Source: Treponema sp. (GTDB lineage: Bacteria; Spirochaetota; Spirochaetia; Treponematales; Breznakiellaceae). From it: a stretch of DNA of 40,266 nt. Below the pieces are notes generated by a model. The model saw nothing but the letters and a program-made list of their open reading frames with translations, made no database searches and was not told the origin of the DNA. How positions within the stretch are numbered: the first letter of the stretch is position 1; the number at the start of each line of letters is the position of its first letter. Where the stretch lies: assembly GCA_031279555.1 (NCBI GenBank), contig JAITIK010000045.1, forward strand, positions 1 through 40,266. The letters run 5' to 3'. This document shows positions 15,089 to 23,153 of this stretch, in pieces. A program made the translations under genes and the position numbers.

Positions 15089-15399
15089 GAGGCCGCAACG
15101 CCCCTTATGGAAAAAACCATGCCGTCAGCGCTGTAACCTCATAGTGTAAATTGAGTGAAAGGAGCGTCAAAGCGAGATGTTAGATGCGATCCGGCCATTT
15201 CCGTTGACACCAAGAAAAGGAACACATCGGCAATTTCAAGAGCGATGCGCAGGAATGCCGCCTGAAAAAAGACCTGCGTAAGGTTCCACGATTTCCCATT
15301 GGAAGAATTCAGCCAAATAACGCTGTATGGAGTGTACAATGCGCCTCTCCGCCTTTCAGAACGCTTCCGCCGCCGCGTCCAGCATTTAGGTTCGATTTT
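15089..15399. other. 310-base region with no confident gene
   Basis: A short minus-strand frame (15339-15139) and fragments in other frames (for example one reading RYLAEFFQWEIVEPYAGLF) look protein-like but are broken by stops and frame changes. This may be a decayed gene. No RNA structure was recognised. Confidence 0.3.
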
Positions 15400-15681
15400 T
15401 CAATAAAATTTGATAAAAAATTCTTTATACGCGCCGGTAGGCTTTTGGGGAGTCGCAGTGACGCTTTCAACTTTAGCGTATGGAGGACCGCGGCGCAGCC
15501 ATTTCAGAAATACGGTCTGCTTTTTTTCATCCCCTTCTGACCAGACTTCGACATCGCCATCGGCAGTGTTTCTAACCCAGCCTGACAGCCCAAGAGTACG
15601 CGCCGTATCTTGACATGCGTATCGAAAGCCAACGCCCTGCACCCGTCCGGCAATATGCGCAAAAAAAGCGGTTTCAGCCAT
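15400..15681 (-). CDS. acyP: acylphosphatase
   Basis: Small cytosolic enzyme of 93 residues that hydrolyses acyl phosphates such as carbamoyl or acetyl phosphate. The catalytic Arg lies in GRVQGVGFRYACQ and the catalytic Asn in GWVRNTADGDVEV, followed by the usual ending GAYKEFFIKFY. The ATG at 15681 (MAETAFF) overlaps the recX stop by eight bases (15674-15681), so the two genes are translationally coupled. A longer frame start at 15729 would read through recX. Confidence 0.93.
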   Translation of the reverse strand: MAETAFFAHIAGRVQGVGFRYACQDTARTLGLSGWVRNTADGDVEVWSEGDEKKQTVFLKWLRRGPPYAKVESVTATPQKPTGAYKEFFIKFY

Positions 15682-16303
15682 TTTCTTCCTCTTCAATGGT
15701 TTGGACAACTTCCGCAGAAAACCCCTCATGCTTCAGCCTTTGCCGTCTCATACGGGGGGATTCAGCGCCAATCCCACTCTTTGCGGCAAATTTTTTCAAT
15801 AAGGCAATCTCCGTTTCAAAATCAAGCGCGGCTCTCAGGACTTTTTTTGCCGTCCCAACAGGGATTCCTTTAGCGCAAAGTTTTGCGAACAGCTTGTTGG
15901 GGCTGTCGGACTTTAGAGAAAGCCGTGACTGCACCCACAGAACCGCATACCGTTCATCATTGACGGCTTCTAGGTCTGAAAGATGATCGACGACCGCTTT
16001 TACACAGGAAGATGCGTATCCACGCGCTTTCAATTTATGTTCAAGACCCAGACATGTCTGCTCGGCGTTGGCGATGAGGGAGAGGGCGGCGCGTTCAGCC
16101 CGCAAACAGGCGCACGAAAACCGCAATTCCGCATCTTTGTTTTCGGATATTTCAAATGGCGTTACCGCTGGCGGCGCCTCGCAGGATATAAAGTCTTCTT
16201 TCAAGTAGACAGTTTTTATAGAGAAAAGACTGCCGTCCGATAAGCCAATACGATAAACCTCCGGTGTATTTTCCGCTTTTATTGAGGTAATTTCCATTCC
16301 CAT
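15674..16303 (-). CDS. recX: regulatory protein RecX
   Basis: RecX-type helical-repeat protein that binds RecA filaments and limits recombination. The family's three-helix repeats are visible: LEHKLKARGYASSCVKAVVDHL, DERYAVLWVQSRL-type with 'DE.YA...v..R', and KLFAKLCAKGIPVGTAKKVL, ending with RRQRLKHEGFSAEVV. The N-terminal 70 residues are the variable beta-rich arm found in spirochaete and firmicute versions. Several starts are possible: a TTG at 16327 opens the frame, and ATG codons lie at 16303 and 16297; none has a good ribosome-binding site. ATG 16303 is a compromise. recA is not in the window. Confidence 0.82.
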   Translation of the reverse strand: MGMEITSIKAENTPEVYRIGLSDGSLFSIKTVYLKEDFISCEAPPAVTPFEISENKDAELRFSCACLRAERAALSLIANAEQTCLGLEHKLKARGYASSCVKAVVDHLSDLEAVNDERYAVLWVQSRLSLKSDSPNKLFAKLCAKGIPVGTAKKVLRAALDFETEIALLKKFAAKSGIGAESPRMRRQRLKHEGFSAEVVQTIEEEENG

Positions 16304-16369
16304 TGCGTATGTAAGGCGATTGAACAAGCGTCAGTACGCAACGCCCGCCACAAGATCCGCTCGCAAAGA

Positions 16370-16759
16370 TTAGCGCTTGGAAAACTGAAATCTACGCCGC
16401 GCGCCGCGCTGACCGTATTTTTTGCGTTCAACCATACGGGAATCGCGGGTCAAGTACCCGTTGGCGCGGAGACTGGCGTAATTCGCCTGATCGATCTGGC
16501 ACAATGCGCGAGCAAGCCCATGCCTGCAGGCGCCCGCCTGTCCATGGATGCCGCCCCCATACACATTGATGAGGATGTCAAATTTGTTCTCGCTGGCGGT
16601 CACCATAAGGGGCTGACGCACCATTATGGCATGTTCCCCCTGTGGAAAATACTGGACAAGCTCTTTGCCGTTTATCGTGATTTTACCGTTGCCGTCTTTT
16701 ATGTAGACACGCGCAACCGAAGTCTTCCTTCTGCCGGTTCCAATACCAAGATTTTTCAT
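16370..16759 (-). CDS. rpsI: 30S ribosomal protein S9
   Basis: Small-subunit protein bS9/uS9 contacting the P-site tRNA through its basic tail. 129 residues from the ATG at 16759, which has GAGGTGG upstream; a TTG directly in front also stays in frame. The signature GGGIHGQAGACRHGLARAL and the universal C-terminus ERKKYGQRGARRRFQFSKR are complete. It follows rplM by 11 bases, the common rplM-rpsI pair. Confidence 0.98.
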   Translation of the reverse strand: MKNLGIGTGRRKTSVARVYIKDGNGKITINGKELVQYFPQGEHAIMVRQPLMVTASENKFDILINVYGGGIHGQAGACRHGLARALCQIDQANYASLRANGYLTRDSRMVERKKYGQRGARRRFQFSKR

Positions 16760-16770
16760 CAATCCACCTC

Positions 16771-17199
16771 TTATAATTCGATCTTTTCGGGGTTTTGAGC
16801 CGCATGGGGGTGATCGGGTCCCGCGTAGACTTTTACGTTGCTCAGAAGTTTGCGTCCAAGGGGGCCTTTGGGAAGCATGCCTTTTACCGCCAACTCAAGA
16901 GGGCTTGCCGGGTGTTTGCTGATGAGTCTTTCAAAAGTTTCAGCCTTAAGACCGCCCACATAGCCAGTATGCCGGTAGTATATCTTGTTTTGAGCCTTAC
17001 GTCCGGTAACCGCCACTTTATCCGCGTTTACAATCACCACATAATCGCCACATTCTTGATGGGGCGCAAATATGGTTTTTTCTTTGCCTCGTACAACAGC
17101 CGCCGCTTTTACGGCGACTCTGCCGAGAGGCTTGCCTTCGGCATCAATAACAAACCATTTCCGCTCAATTTGAGCCGGTTTCACAAATAGCGTTCTCAT
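16771..17199 (-). CDS. rplM: 50S ribosomal protein L13
   Basis: Large-subunit assembly protein of 142 residues. RKWFVIDAEGKPLGRVA, the GDYVVIVNADKVAVTGRK block, YYRHTGYVGGLK and GMLPKGPLGRKLLSNVKVYAG are all conserved. First gene of the rplM-rpsI operon, preceded by a candidate promoter. Confidence 0.98.
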   Translation of the reverse strand: MRTLFVKPAQIERKWFVIDAEGKPLGRVAVKAAAVVRGKEKTIFAPHQECGDYVVIVNADKVAVTGRKAQNKIYYRHTGYVGGLKAETFERLISKHPASPLELAVKGMLPKGPLGRKLLSNVKVYAGPDHPHAAQNPEKIEL

Positions 17200-17236
17200 A
17201 CTATAACCTTTTAGTTGAAATCAAAAATAGATATAC

Positions 17237-17266
17237 ACTCTACGATAACATCGCCGTCTTTGTCAA
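17237..17266 (-). promoter_or_regulatory. sigma70-type promoter of rplM-rpsI
   Basis: On the minus strand TTGACA (17266-17261), 18 bases, TAGAGT (17242-17237), about 38 bases before the rplM ATG. The remaining bases to 17459 hold nothing recognisable. Confidence 0.5.
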
Positions 17267-17459
17267 GAGGTATATTTGAGCGGAAGCCTGCCATTTGACC
17301 GTTATTTCCACTTGTTTTCGGCGCGCGCACGCAATTGAGCGCAACGAAACGACCGAACCATACGGAACCCGCGCTAAAATCGCACAGAATCCCGAACCGC
17401 CGCCCTGTCGCCGCCGCCAAATGTTGCGAACCAAAGGGGCGGTTCTTGATCCTGCCATT

Positions 17460-17954
17460 TCACCTTTTTTTCACGGCTTTCACTTTTCTCTTGACATCAC
17501 CCTTTGTTTTGTCAAAAGAACCATTTTTACCGTCATCCCAATCCCAGGGCGCGCCGGATTTTTTTTCTTCTCTTTTGACTTTTTTCACAACAAGGCGCTT
17601 CTTGGAAAAAGACGCGCCGTCGTCGCCGCCATAGTTGCCGCCACGAACATCCCTCCGGTTGTCGCCCCGCGGCGCGCCGCGAGCATCGCCATGTAACGCG
17701 CCGCGAGCCGCGCGTTTTTTTTCGCGGTCAGCTTTATCCATAACCTTCAAGGCTTCTTCAAACCCGCCCAAAAACTGCGTAAGATCATCGGCGAAAAGCA
17801 CCACGGACTGCCGGTCAAAGCCGCCTTCATCTTTGTTCTTGCTCTCGACAATGTTAAGGTAAATGTCGCCCAGCCTGTTCTCTTTTACATTGAAAAAATA
17901 CGTCCTGTTCTGCAACTGGACCCGCGTCGAAAAAATCTCACCTCGTAAACCCAT
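17460..17954 (-). CDS. PUR-domain (DUF3276 family) nucleic-acid-binding protein, BpuR-like
   Basis: The first 75 residues (MGLRGEIFSTRVQLQNRT, then YFFNVKENRLGDIYLNIVES, then SVVLFADDLTQF) match the PUR-alpha-like domain of spirochaetes and Bacteroidetes, including Borrelia BpuR, which binds DNA and RNA. The remaining 90 residues are a low-complexity, very basic tail with RG/GD dipeptides and Lys runs, unusual in length and likely disordered, suggesting RNA binding. The ATG at 17954 starts the domain; a GTG/ATG-rich extension to 17987 is possible. The gene lies 35 bases after the phosphohexomutase stop and is probably co-transcribed. Confidence 0.8.
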   Translation of the reverse strand: MGLRGEIFSTRVQLQNRTYFFNVKENRLGDIYLNIVESKNKDEGGFDRQSVVLFADDLTQFLGGFEEALKVMDKADREKKRAARGALHGDARGAPRGDNRRDVRGGNYGGDDGASFSKKRLVVKKVKREEKKSGAPWDWDDGKNGSFDKTKGDVKRKVKAVKKR

Positions 17955-17989
17955 ACGTTCTCCTCGCGCATCCACCCGGACGCGCATGC

Positions 17990-19858
17990 CTATTCATTGT
18001 CGGCTTCAATAACCATTGCCCGTTGCCACGCAATCAATTCCCGCTCAAGGTCGAAGCGTTCAGCGTCAGCCATAATCCGAAACACAGGCTCGGTGCCAGA
18101 ACCGCGCATCCAAAGCGAAGCGACACGCGCATCCTGATCGTCAACAAAGATTATCTTCAATCCACCGCGTCCAGCCTCGCCGAAATTCTTGATGTCAAAC
18201 CTTTCTTCTATACCATTGTAACACGCCGCATCCCACGCGGCAATACCGTATTGTTTGTATAGATGTTCTTTCTTTTTTTCCCAATCACGCAAAAATATCT
18301 TCTGGTACTTTTCTTTTAAAGCGGCGTGATCCGAAGACTTCACCTTGAGCAGCGCATCCTGAGTATAGCCGCCGGTGCTGACAAAGGGCGGAAGGGTCTT
18401 GATAATGTCCGACAGGGTAAAATCATCTTTGTATGAAGCGTTATTACCCGAAAGATCGCGCCAAATTTCAAAAAGCCCCTTTTTATCGCCTCCGCTTCTT
18501 ATGGCAAGCATTTTGAGCAGGGCGAACACCGTGTCGATGGGATCGCGCACCGCAGATGGATGGGTAATATTGCCGCCTGCCGAGCCTTCTCCCAGAATCC
18601 GCGCCGTGAAACCCAATCCGCGCAGTTTCCGCGCAAGGGACACCACATTCGCCTCTCCCACTTCGGCGCGGAATAGTTTCGCGCCGAACGCCTCCGCTAT
18701 AACATCAATGCGCAATGATGTGGGGTCGTTGACCGCAACGGCGACATCATCAAGGAACCTGCCGTTTTCATCACATCGCAACGAGCTGGTCCATACAAGA
18801 TGGGACAATTCCGCGACACAGGCAAGCGCAAAAACTTCCTGCGCCTCCAGAGGACGGATATTTTTCAATGCCTCGTCCCAAATCACAATGTTGCCGCGGT
18901 CGCCGTCGCAATCCGGCATATAGCCCATGACAAAAGCCGGGTCGCGGGCGTGTTGTTCTTTCAGAAATTGGGCCGCGCAGTCGAGAGATTCGCCTTCCGG
19001 CACGATACGGTGCGCTATGTTTCCGGCTTCACCGTTAATAAAGGCGAATTTCACTCCGAGAGAGAGCAAGAATTCCTTGTCAATGGAGACAGTGCGCGCC
19101 GAACCATTAAAATCCGCTATGATGCCGATGGGATGATCCTGTATTGTTCTTTTAATATTCGCAAACAGTTTCTCTTGTTCCGTCCTGTCCGCGACAGCCG
19201 ACACGACTTCCCGCGTAAAATCACGGTATGCGGACAGAGCCTCCTGTTTTACACGCGGCGACTCGCCGTACGCCGCGTCAATCAGCGCCTGGTCAGCCCC
19301 GTTGATGAGGGACAACGCCTTTTCTATCCTGTCGGAGTCGGAGAAAAAAGAACAGAACGCCCCAATAAGAAGTTTTGTCTCGGAACCGGCAAGTACGCCG
19401 CCGTCTGTCAACCCGAATTTAAGCCCGTTGTGTCCAATTGGATTATGGCTCGCAGAAATATACACAAACCCCTGCGCTCTGCCCGAAACGCCTTCGCTTC
19501 TCGCAAAAGACATTATTTCAGGAGCGGCCGTAATGCCCGTCCAGCGGATGGCGCACCCCTCCGCTGTCAACGACCGCATCATCACATCGGCGATGCTTTT
19601 GCCGGTGGGTCTCGCGTCCATACCCACAATCAGCGCAGGCCGCGCAACGCCAGTTGTTTTTTTTACATAATCCGCAAAAACCTTGGCCGCGACAGCAACA
19701 ATTATGGTATGAGCCGGTGAAATTTCACGGGAGGGATTCTCTTCGTTTCCATCTGGAGCAAAAATAGCGCGCCAGCCCGAAGCGGATAAAATCATGACGG
19801 AAAGCGCGGCGTCAACCGCTTCTTCCCGCAAGCCGGGATCGTCTTTTGTCAACTGCAA
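17990..19858 (-). CDS. alpha-D-phosphohexomutase family protein (phosphoglucomutase/phosphomannomutase)
   Basis: Interconverts hexose 1- and 6-phosphates through a phosphoserine. The four family loops are present: the phosphoserine loop YISASHNPIGHNGLKFG, the metal loop PDCDGDRGNIV (D-x-D-x-D-R), the sugar loop GEGSAGGNI and the phosphate loop RGSGTEPVFRIMAD. With 622 residues it is longer than the usual 450-550, mainly through inserts in domains 1 and 3. The frame opens with TTG at 19858, supported by AGAGG five bases upstream, the same pattern as pcnB; the first internal ATG would cut into the N-terminal helix. The exact sugar cannot be told. Confidence 0.88.
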   Translation of the reverse strand: MQLTKDDPGLREEAVDAALSVMILSASGWRAIFAPDGNEENPSREISPAHTIIVAVAAKVFADYVKKTTGVARPALIVGMDARPTGKSIADVMMRSLTAEGCAIRWTGITAAPEIMSFARSEGVSGRAQGFVYISASHNPIGHNGLKFGLTDGGVLAGSETKLLIGAFCSFFSDSDRIEKALSLINGADQALIDAAYGESPRVKQEALSAYRDFTREVVSAVADRTEQEKLFANIKRTIQDHPIGIIADFNGSARTVSIDKEFLLSLGVKFAFINGEAGNIAHRIVPEGESLDCAAQFLKEQHARDPAFVMGYMPDCDGDRGNIVIWDEALKNIRPLEAQEVFALACVAELSHLVWTSSLRCDENGRFLDDVAVAVNDPTSLRIDVIAEAFGAKLFRAEVGEANVVSLARKLRGLGFTARILGEGSAGGNITHPSAVRDPIDTVFALLKMLAIRSGGDKKGLFEIWRDLSGNNASYKDDFTLSDIIKTLPPFVSTGGYTQDALLKVKSSDHAALKEKYQKIFLRDWEKKKEHLYKQYGIAAWDAACYNGIEERFDIKNFGEAGRGGLKIIFVDDQDARVASLWMRGSGTEPVFRIMADAERFDLERELIAWQRAMVIEADNE

Positions 19859-19872
19859 TTTTAACCTCTGAA

Positions 19873-19900
19873 TATATATCTACTGTTTCAGCGTTGTCAA
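19873..19900 (-). promoter_or_regulatory. candidate promoter of the phosphohexomutase gene
   Basis: On the minus strand TTGACA (19900-19895), 16 bases, TATATA (19878-19873). The start would lie only a few bases before the ribosome-binding site, so the leader is very short. Confidence 0.4.
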
Positions 19901-19986
19901 ACGTTCAAATAATGTGGATAGTCTAAGAGGTATTGAGACAAATGTCAAGTGTCGTTGTCGCGCACAACAGCGCGGCGACGCACTCG

Positions 19987-20038
19987 CCGCCCCTTTCAGT
20001 GAAAGGGGCGGGCGAACTACTCAGCCCCAGGTCGGGGC
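19987..20038 (-). terminator. two GC-rich hairpins downstream of the solute-binding protein gene
   Basis: CCGCCCCTTTC-AGT-GAAAGGGGCGG (19987-20011) is a perfect 11-bp hairpin and GCCCC-AGGTC-GGGGC (20024-20038) a smaller one, both just past the stop at 20045. There are no T runs, so termination would be weak or Rho-assisted, but mRNA 3'-end protection is plausible. Confidence 0.5.
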
Positions 20039-20044
20039 GGTTCG

Positions 20045-21388
20045 CTATTTCAGCAACGCCTTTTCTTCTTCCCATCTGTTTTTGAACACCGCAGCCACGT
20101 CATCCCAACTCTTATTTCCAAGAGCATAATCGTAGAGGGCCGCGCCGAGGTCGTCTTTGAACGCCTGGCTGGGGAAACTCGTAAAGTTCCATGAAACCGC
20201 CGAAAGATTGGGATTGCTCATAAAGCGGAACGCCTCTTTTTCAAGCGGGTTGTCCGGGCGTTCGTCAGCGCCGAACGTACTGAACGGGGTGACAAAACCG
20301 AGCTTTTCAACCGCGGCTTTCTTGCCGTTCGGTGTATTGAAAAGCCATTCAAGGAGTTTGAGGGACGCCTCTTGAGACGCCTTTGAAGACTTGGCATTGA
20401 CACAGATGAAGTTTTCCGTACCGGTACACAAGCCCTGCGTTTCCTCCCCGCGGACACCCGTGTAAATCGGCATATATTTGACGTCGGAAGACTGCACCAC
20501 ATTGCCGGCTATGCCCGCAATCTGCCCCCAGCCCCATGTGCCGTTCTGCACCATAGCCACCTTGCCGAGCGCAAACTCGGACATGGAATCGTCGACGGAC
20601 TTGGATCCGATCATTCTGGGATCCGTCACCGAGTTGTTGATGTATAGATCGAAAATATTGCGATACTGGGGGCCGTACGTCAGTTCGATCTTATCCAGAT
20701 CGCCTACGCCCTTGTCGCGGTATTCGTAGTAAATGGGCAGGTTCGCCAGATGGGTCTGCCAACGCCAGTCCTCGCCAGGTCTGAACGAGGTCGACGCAAA
20801 CACGCCGTCAATGCCTAAATCGAACTTGCGGGCGGTCATGTCTTCCACCACGGCTTTAAGGGCGGCGAAGTTGTCGATCTGCGCGGCGCTGGAGATGTCC
20901 GTAACCGTGCGGTCGGACAGCGCAAAATACTTGCGGAAGATCGCGTCATTGTAAATGATGCCGTAGGTCTCAACCGCATAGGGAAGCCCATACACACCGC
21001 CATCCGCAGAAATAGCCATGCTTTTGTCGGAAAGCCATGAGTACAGGTTCGTGTCCTTCATATCCGCCGTATAGGTCTTCCAGTTCAGGTAGCCTATGGG
21101 ACCGTTAATGTTGAACAGCGTCGGCGGATCCGATTTGGTAATCTCGGAGCGCAGCGTCTGCTCATAGGTGCCGCCCGCAGCGGTGACGACCTTGGCTTCA
21201 ATGCCAGTCTCCGCAGAGAATTGACCGATCACTTCTTTCCATTGAGCGTCGATTTCCGGCTTAAAGTTAAGCAGATAGACCTTCCCAACCGCGTCTTTTT
21301 TACTACAGGCTCCGAATAGAATCGCCGCCAGCAGCAATGGCATTAAGGCGGCAAACAATTTGTTCAGCCTTTTCATATGCTTCAGCAT
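20045..21388 (-). CDS. ABC transporter family 1 extracellular solute-binding lipoprotein (sugar type)
   Basis: A periplasmic, lipid-anchored sugar receptor of 447 residues. The leader is MLKHMKRLNKLFAALMPLLL and the lipobox FGAC puts the lipidated Cys at about residue 27. The body follows the family 1 pattern: FSAETGIEAKVVTAAGGTYEQTL, DPPTLFNINGPIGYLNW, VYGLPYAVETYGIIYND and MVQNGTWGWGQIAG. The ATG at 21388 has a near-perfect GAGGAGG, so the longer frame from 21439 is rejected. No permease or ATPase gene is adjacent, so it is an orphan receptor or belongs to a split locus. Confidence 0.9.
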   Translation of the reverse strand: MLKHMKRLNKLFAALMPLLLAAILFGACSKKDAVGKVYLLNFKPEIDAQWKEVIGQFSAETGIEAKVVTAAGGTYEQTLRSEITKSDPPTLFNINGPIGYLNWKTYTADMKDTNLYSWLSDKSMAISADGGVYGLPYAVETYGIIYNDAIFRKYFALSDRTVTDISSAAQIDNFAALKAVVEDMTARKFDLGIDGVFASTSFRPGEDWRWQTHLANLPIYYEYRDKGVGDLDKIELTYGPQYRNIFDLYINNSVTDPRMIGSKSVDDSMSEFALGKVAMVQNGTWGWGQIAGIAGNVVQSSDVKYMPIYTGVRGEETQGLCTGTENFICVNAKSSKASQEASLKLLEWLFNTPNGKKAAVEKLGFVTPFSTFGADERPDNPLEKEAFRFMSNPNLSAVSWNFTSFPSQAFKDDLGAALYDYALGNKSWDDVAAVFKNRWEEEKALLK

Positions 21389-21416
21389 ATATTCCTCCTC
21401 ATAAAGATAAAAAATA

Positions 21417-21435
21417 CATTTGCGATACGCAAATG
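21417..21435 (-). promoter_or_regulatory. 19-bp palindrome in the solute-binding protein leader
   Basis: CATTTGCG-ATA-CGCAAATG, perfect 8-bp arms, between the -10 box and the start codon. Its size and symmetry suit a repressor operator of the LacI or similar type, though no regulator gene is nearby. Confidence 0.5.
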
Positions 21436-21454
21436 GCAATCACTGGTTCCTAGA

Positions 21455-21489
21455 CGCCGCCGCAATTATATAACTCTTTCGCGGCGGCG
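21455..21489 (-). promoter_or_regulatory. TATAAT flanked by GC-rich inverted repeat
   Basis: CGCCGCCGC (21455-21463) and GCGGCGGCG (21481-21489) are perfect 9-bp repeats. The minus-strand TATAAT (21470-21465) lies in the 17-base loop. No good -35 is seen at the right distance, so the promoter may need an activator, or the repeat may extrude the -10. Confidence 0.4.
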
Positions 21490-21534
21490 CTCGCTCTCTC
21501 ACTAGCAGTTTGTAGCGCTTCGCGCATAAACCCC

Positions 21535-21560
21535 AAAAAAATCGCCTAACCGGCGATTTT
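21535..21560 (-). terminator. intrinsic terminator of the HD-GYP gene
   Basis: AAAATCGCC-5-GGCGATTTT with the minus strand continuing as a seven-T run. It is placed 130 bases past the HD-GYP stop and before the solute-binding protein promoter. The A run on the other side makes it partly bidirectional. Confidence 0.75.
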
Positions 21561-21691
21561 CTACCGGGCGAACTGCCATCGAACCAAAGGTTCGCAACAA
21601 CTCAACAATCGTGGTTTTTGCGGTACAAAATGGCGCGAAAACCTACAATGCGACAGGCTGCTAGGAGCGCGATCCCTAATGGGAGAGCGGG

Positions 21692-22846
21692 TCAACGCTC
21701 ATATACGGCCAAGTGGGATCCCCCCCCCCCCCCCCCGATCAACGAGAAAGCAATGGTAAAGTCGTTCTGGGCTATGGCAAATTTATCGGCGACCTCCTCA
21801 AATAAATCGATCAAATCCGGCGCAAAATGCGTTCCTTTTCCCGCTATAATGAGCTTCACCGCCTTGTCATGGGCGAGGGCTTTTTTGTAAGGACGTTTGG
21901 ATGTAATGGCATCGTACACATCGGCAATGGCTAACAGACGTCCAAGAAGAGGGATGCTTTCTCCCGAAAGTCCTTTGGGATAACCGGCGCCATCCCACCG
22001 CTCATGGTGGGTTCCGGCGAAAATCTTCGCATACTCAAGAAAATCACAGGCGGAGGAATTCGCTTCAATTTTTTCAATAACTCCAACGCCGAGTGTAGTA
22101 TGCCGCTTCATTATTTCGTATTCTTCTTCATTAAGCGCGTCTTTTTTTTGCAACACGCTGTCGCTGATACCTATTTTACCGATGTCGTGCAGTTGGGAAG
22201 ACAGGATCAGAAGGCCGACATCCCAATTTTTGGTTATATCCTCATACAGTTTCCGCTCTATCAAGCCATCAACCAAAAATTTCAGGTACGTCTGTACCCG
22301 CTCATTATGACCGCCGGTAACATCGTCTCTACAGTCAACGATGTCGGCCATAGTTTTCAATACGGCGTTTTGAAGTTCAACCACCGTTTTTGTCTTTTCG
22401 GCGACCAAGTTTTGCAGGTTGTCGTTAAATTCCTGCAATTTTTTCTGTTGCTTTTCAAGAACCTCTTGCTGGGAATTCACCAGAATATGCACCTCAACGC
22501 GCTTGCGGAGGATGAATGGAGAGAAAGGTTTTGAAATGTAATCAATTGCGCCGAGAGTCAACCCTTTCACTTCGTCTTCAATCTCGCTCTTTCCAGTCAG
22601 AAAGATCACGGGGATTTTCAACGTATCGGGATTCTCCTTCAGCAATTTGATGGCTTCATAACCGTCCATATCGGGCATATCAATATCAAGCAGGATAAGA
22701 GCCGGTTTATTACGTTCAAGCAACTCAAACATTTTTTTTGCCGATGGTACAGTAAACACATTGTAAAGTGACATTAAAGCGTTCTTACCGATTTTGAGGT
22801 TTGCTATACTGTCATCAACAATCATAATGGTTTTTCTGTCATCCAT
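21692..22846 (-). CDS. response regulator with REC and HD-GYP domains (c-di-GMP phosphodiesterase type)
   Basis: Cytosolic signalling protein of 384 residues. The REC domain (1-125) has acidic DD at 11-12, the phospho-acceptor D54 in ILLDIDMPDMDG, the switch Thr in VIFLTGKS and the Lys of SKPF. A coiled-coil linker (about 128-165) leads to the HD-GYP domain with DVTGGHNERV, LHDIGKIGI, HTTLGV, AGTHHERWDGAGYPKGL (complete GYP) and ADVYDAITSKRPYK. It should hydrolyse cyclic di-GMP when phosphorylated. The last codons run through a 17-G tract, so the protein ends GGGGGG-SHLAVYER in this frame. The partner kinase is not adjacent. Confidence 0.92.
   Translation of the reverse strand: MDDRKTIMIVDDSIANLKIGKNALMSLYNVFTVPSAKKMFELLERNKPALILLDIDMPDMDGYEAIKLLKENPDTLKIPVIFLTGKSEIEDEVKGLTLGAIDYISKPFSPFILRKRVEVHILVNSQQEVLEKQQKKLQEFNDNLQNLVAEKTKTVVELQNAVLKTMADIVDCRDDVTGGHNERVQTYLKFLVDGLIERKLYEDITKNWDVGLLILSSQLHDIGKIGISDSVLQKKDALNEEEYEIMKRHTTLGVGVIEKIEANSSACDFLEYAKIFAGTHHERWDGAGYPKGLSGESIPLLGRLLAIADVYDAITSKRPYKKALAHDKAVKLIIAGKGTHFAPDLIDLFEEVADKFAIAQNDFTIAFSLIGGGGGGSHLAVYER
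21720..21736. repeat. homopolymer of 17 C (17 G on the coding strand)
   Basis: An uninterrupted tract near the 3' end of the HD-GYP gene. Each one-base change in length swaps the C-terminal tail: 17 gives GSHLAVYER, 16 gives DPTWPYMSVDPLSH, 18 gives IPLGRI. Confidence 0.9.
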
Positions 22847-22943
22847 AGGTTGACCTCAATTTTTGATATGTTTTTTTAATTCCCGCTGAGCCTTTCTCAA
22901 AATCCGACGCTCCCATAGGGCGCATCTTGTAAGCCTGTTTTCC

Positions 22944-22971
22944 ATTATACACCTTCGCGTAAATTAGTAAA
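22944..22971 (-). promoter_or_regulatory. sigma70-type promoter of the HD-GYP gene
   Basis: On the minus strand TTTACT (22971-22966), 16 bases, TATAAT (22949-22944), giving a leader of about 90 bases. The remaining bases to 23153 show no gene or clear structure; a short reverse frame there is not protein-like. Confidence 0.45.
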
Positions 22972-23153
22972 GTAGTTTGCAATAAAAATCGCAATGGTGA
23001 TGTACGCCCTTCCGTTGCGTTTTTTTGAATAGGATGCTCCCACCTGTCAGCATATCCTTCAGGGTACGCCCGTTAGGGCCAGGCGAGGATAGCCGCAAAA
23101 AAAGTACGGCGCCCCATTCCCCATTCAGGCGATTTATGCCATAATAAGAAGTC

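Noticed and set aside
15139-15339. 66-residue minus-strand ORF in the dxs-acyP gap
   Set aside because: No ribosome-binding site, no recognisable family, and protein-like stretches occur in several frames, so a functional gene is not supported.
18800-19720. Long plus-strand frame opposite the phosphohexomutase gene
   Set aside because: It has no family resemblance and lies wholly opposite a gene with complete catalytic loops; it is an antisense shadow of biased codon use.
21455-21489. Rho-independent terminator at the GC-rich inverted repeat
   Set aside because: The 17-base AT-rich loop holds the -10 box and no T run follows on either strand.
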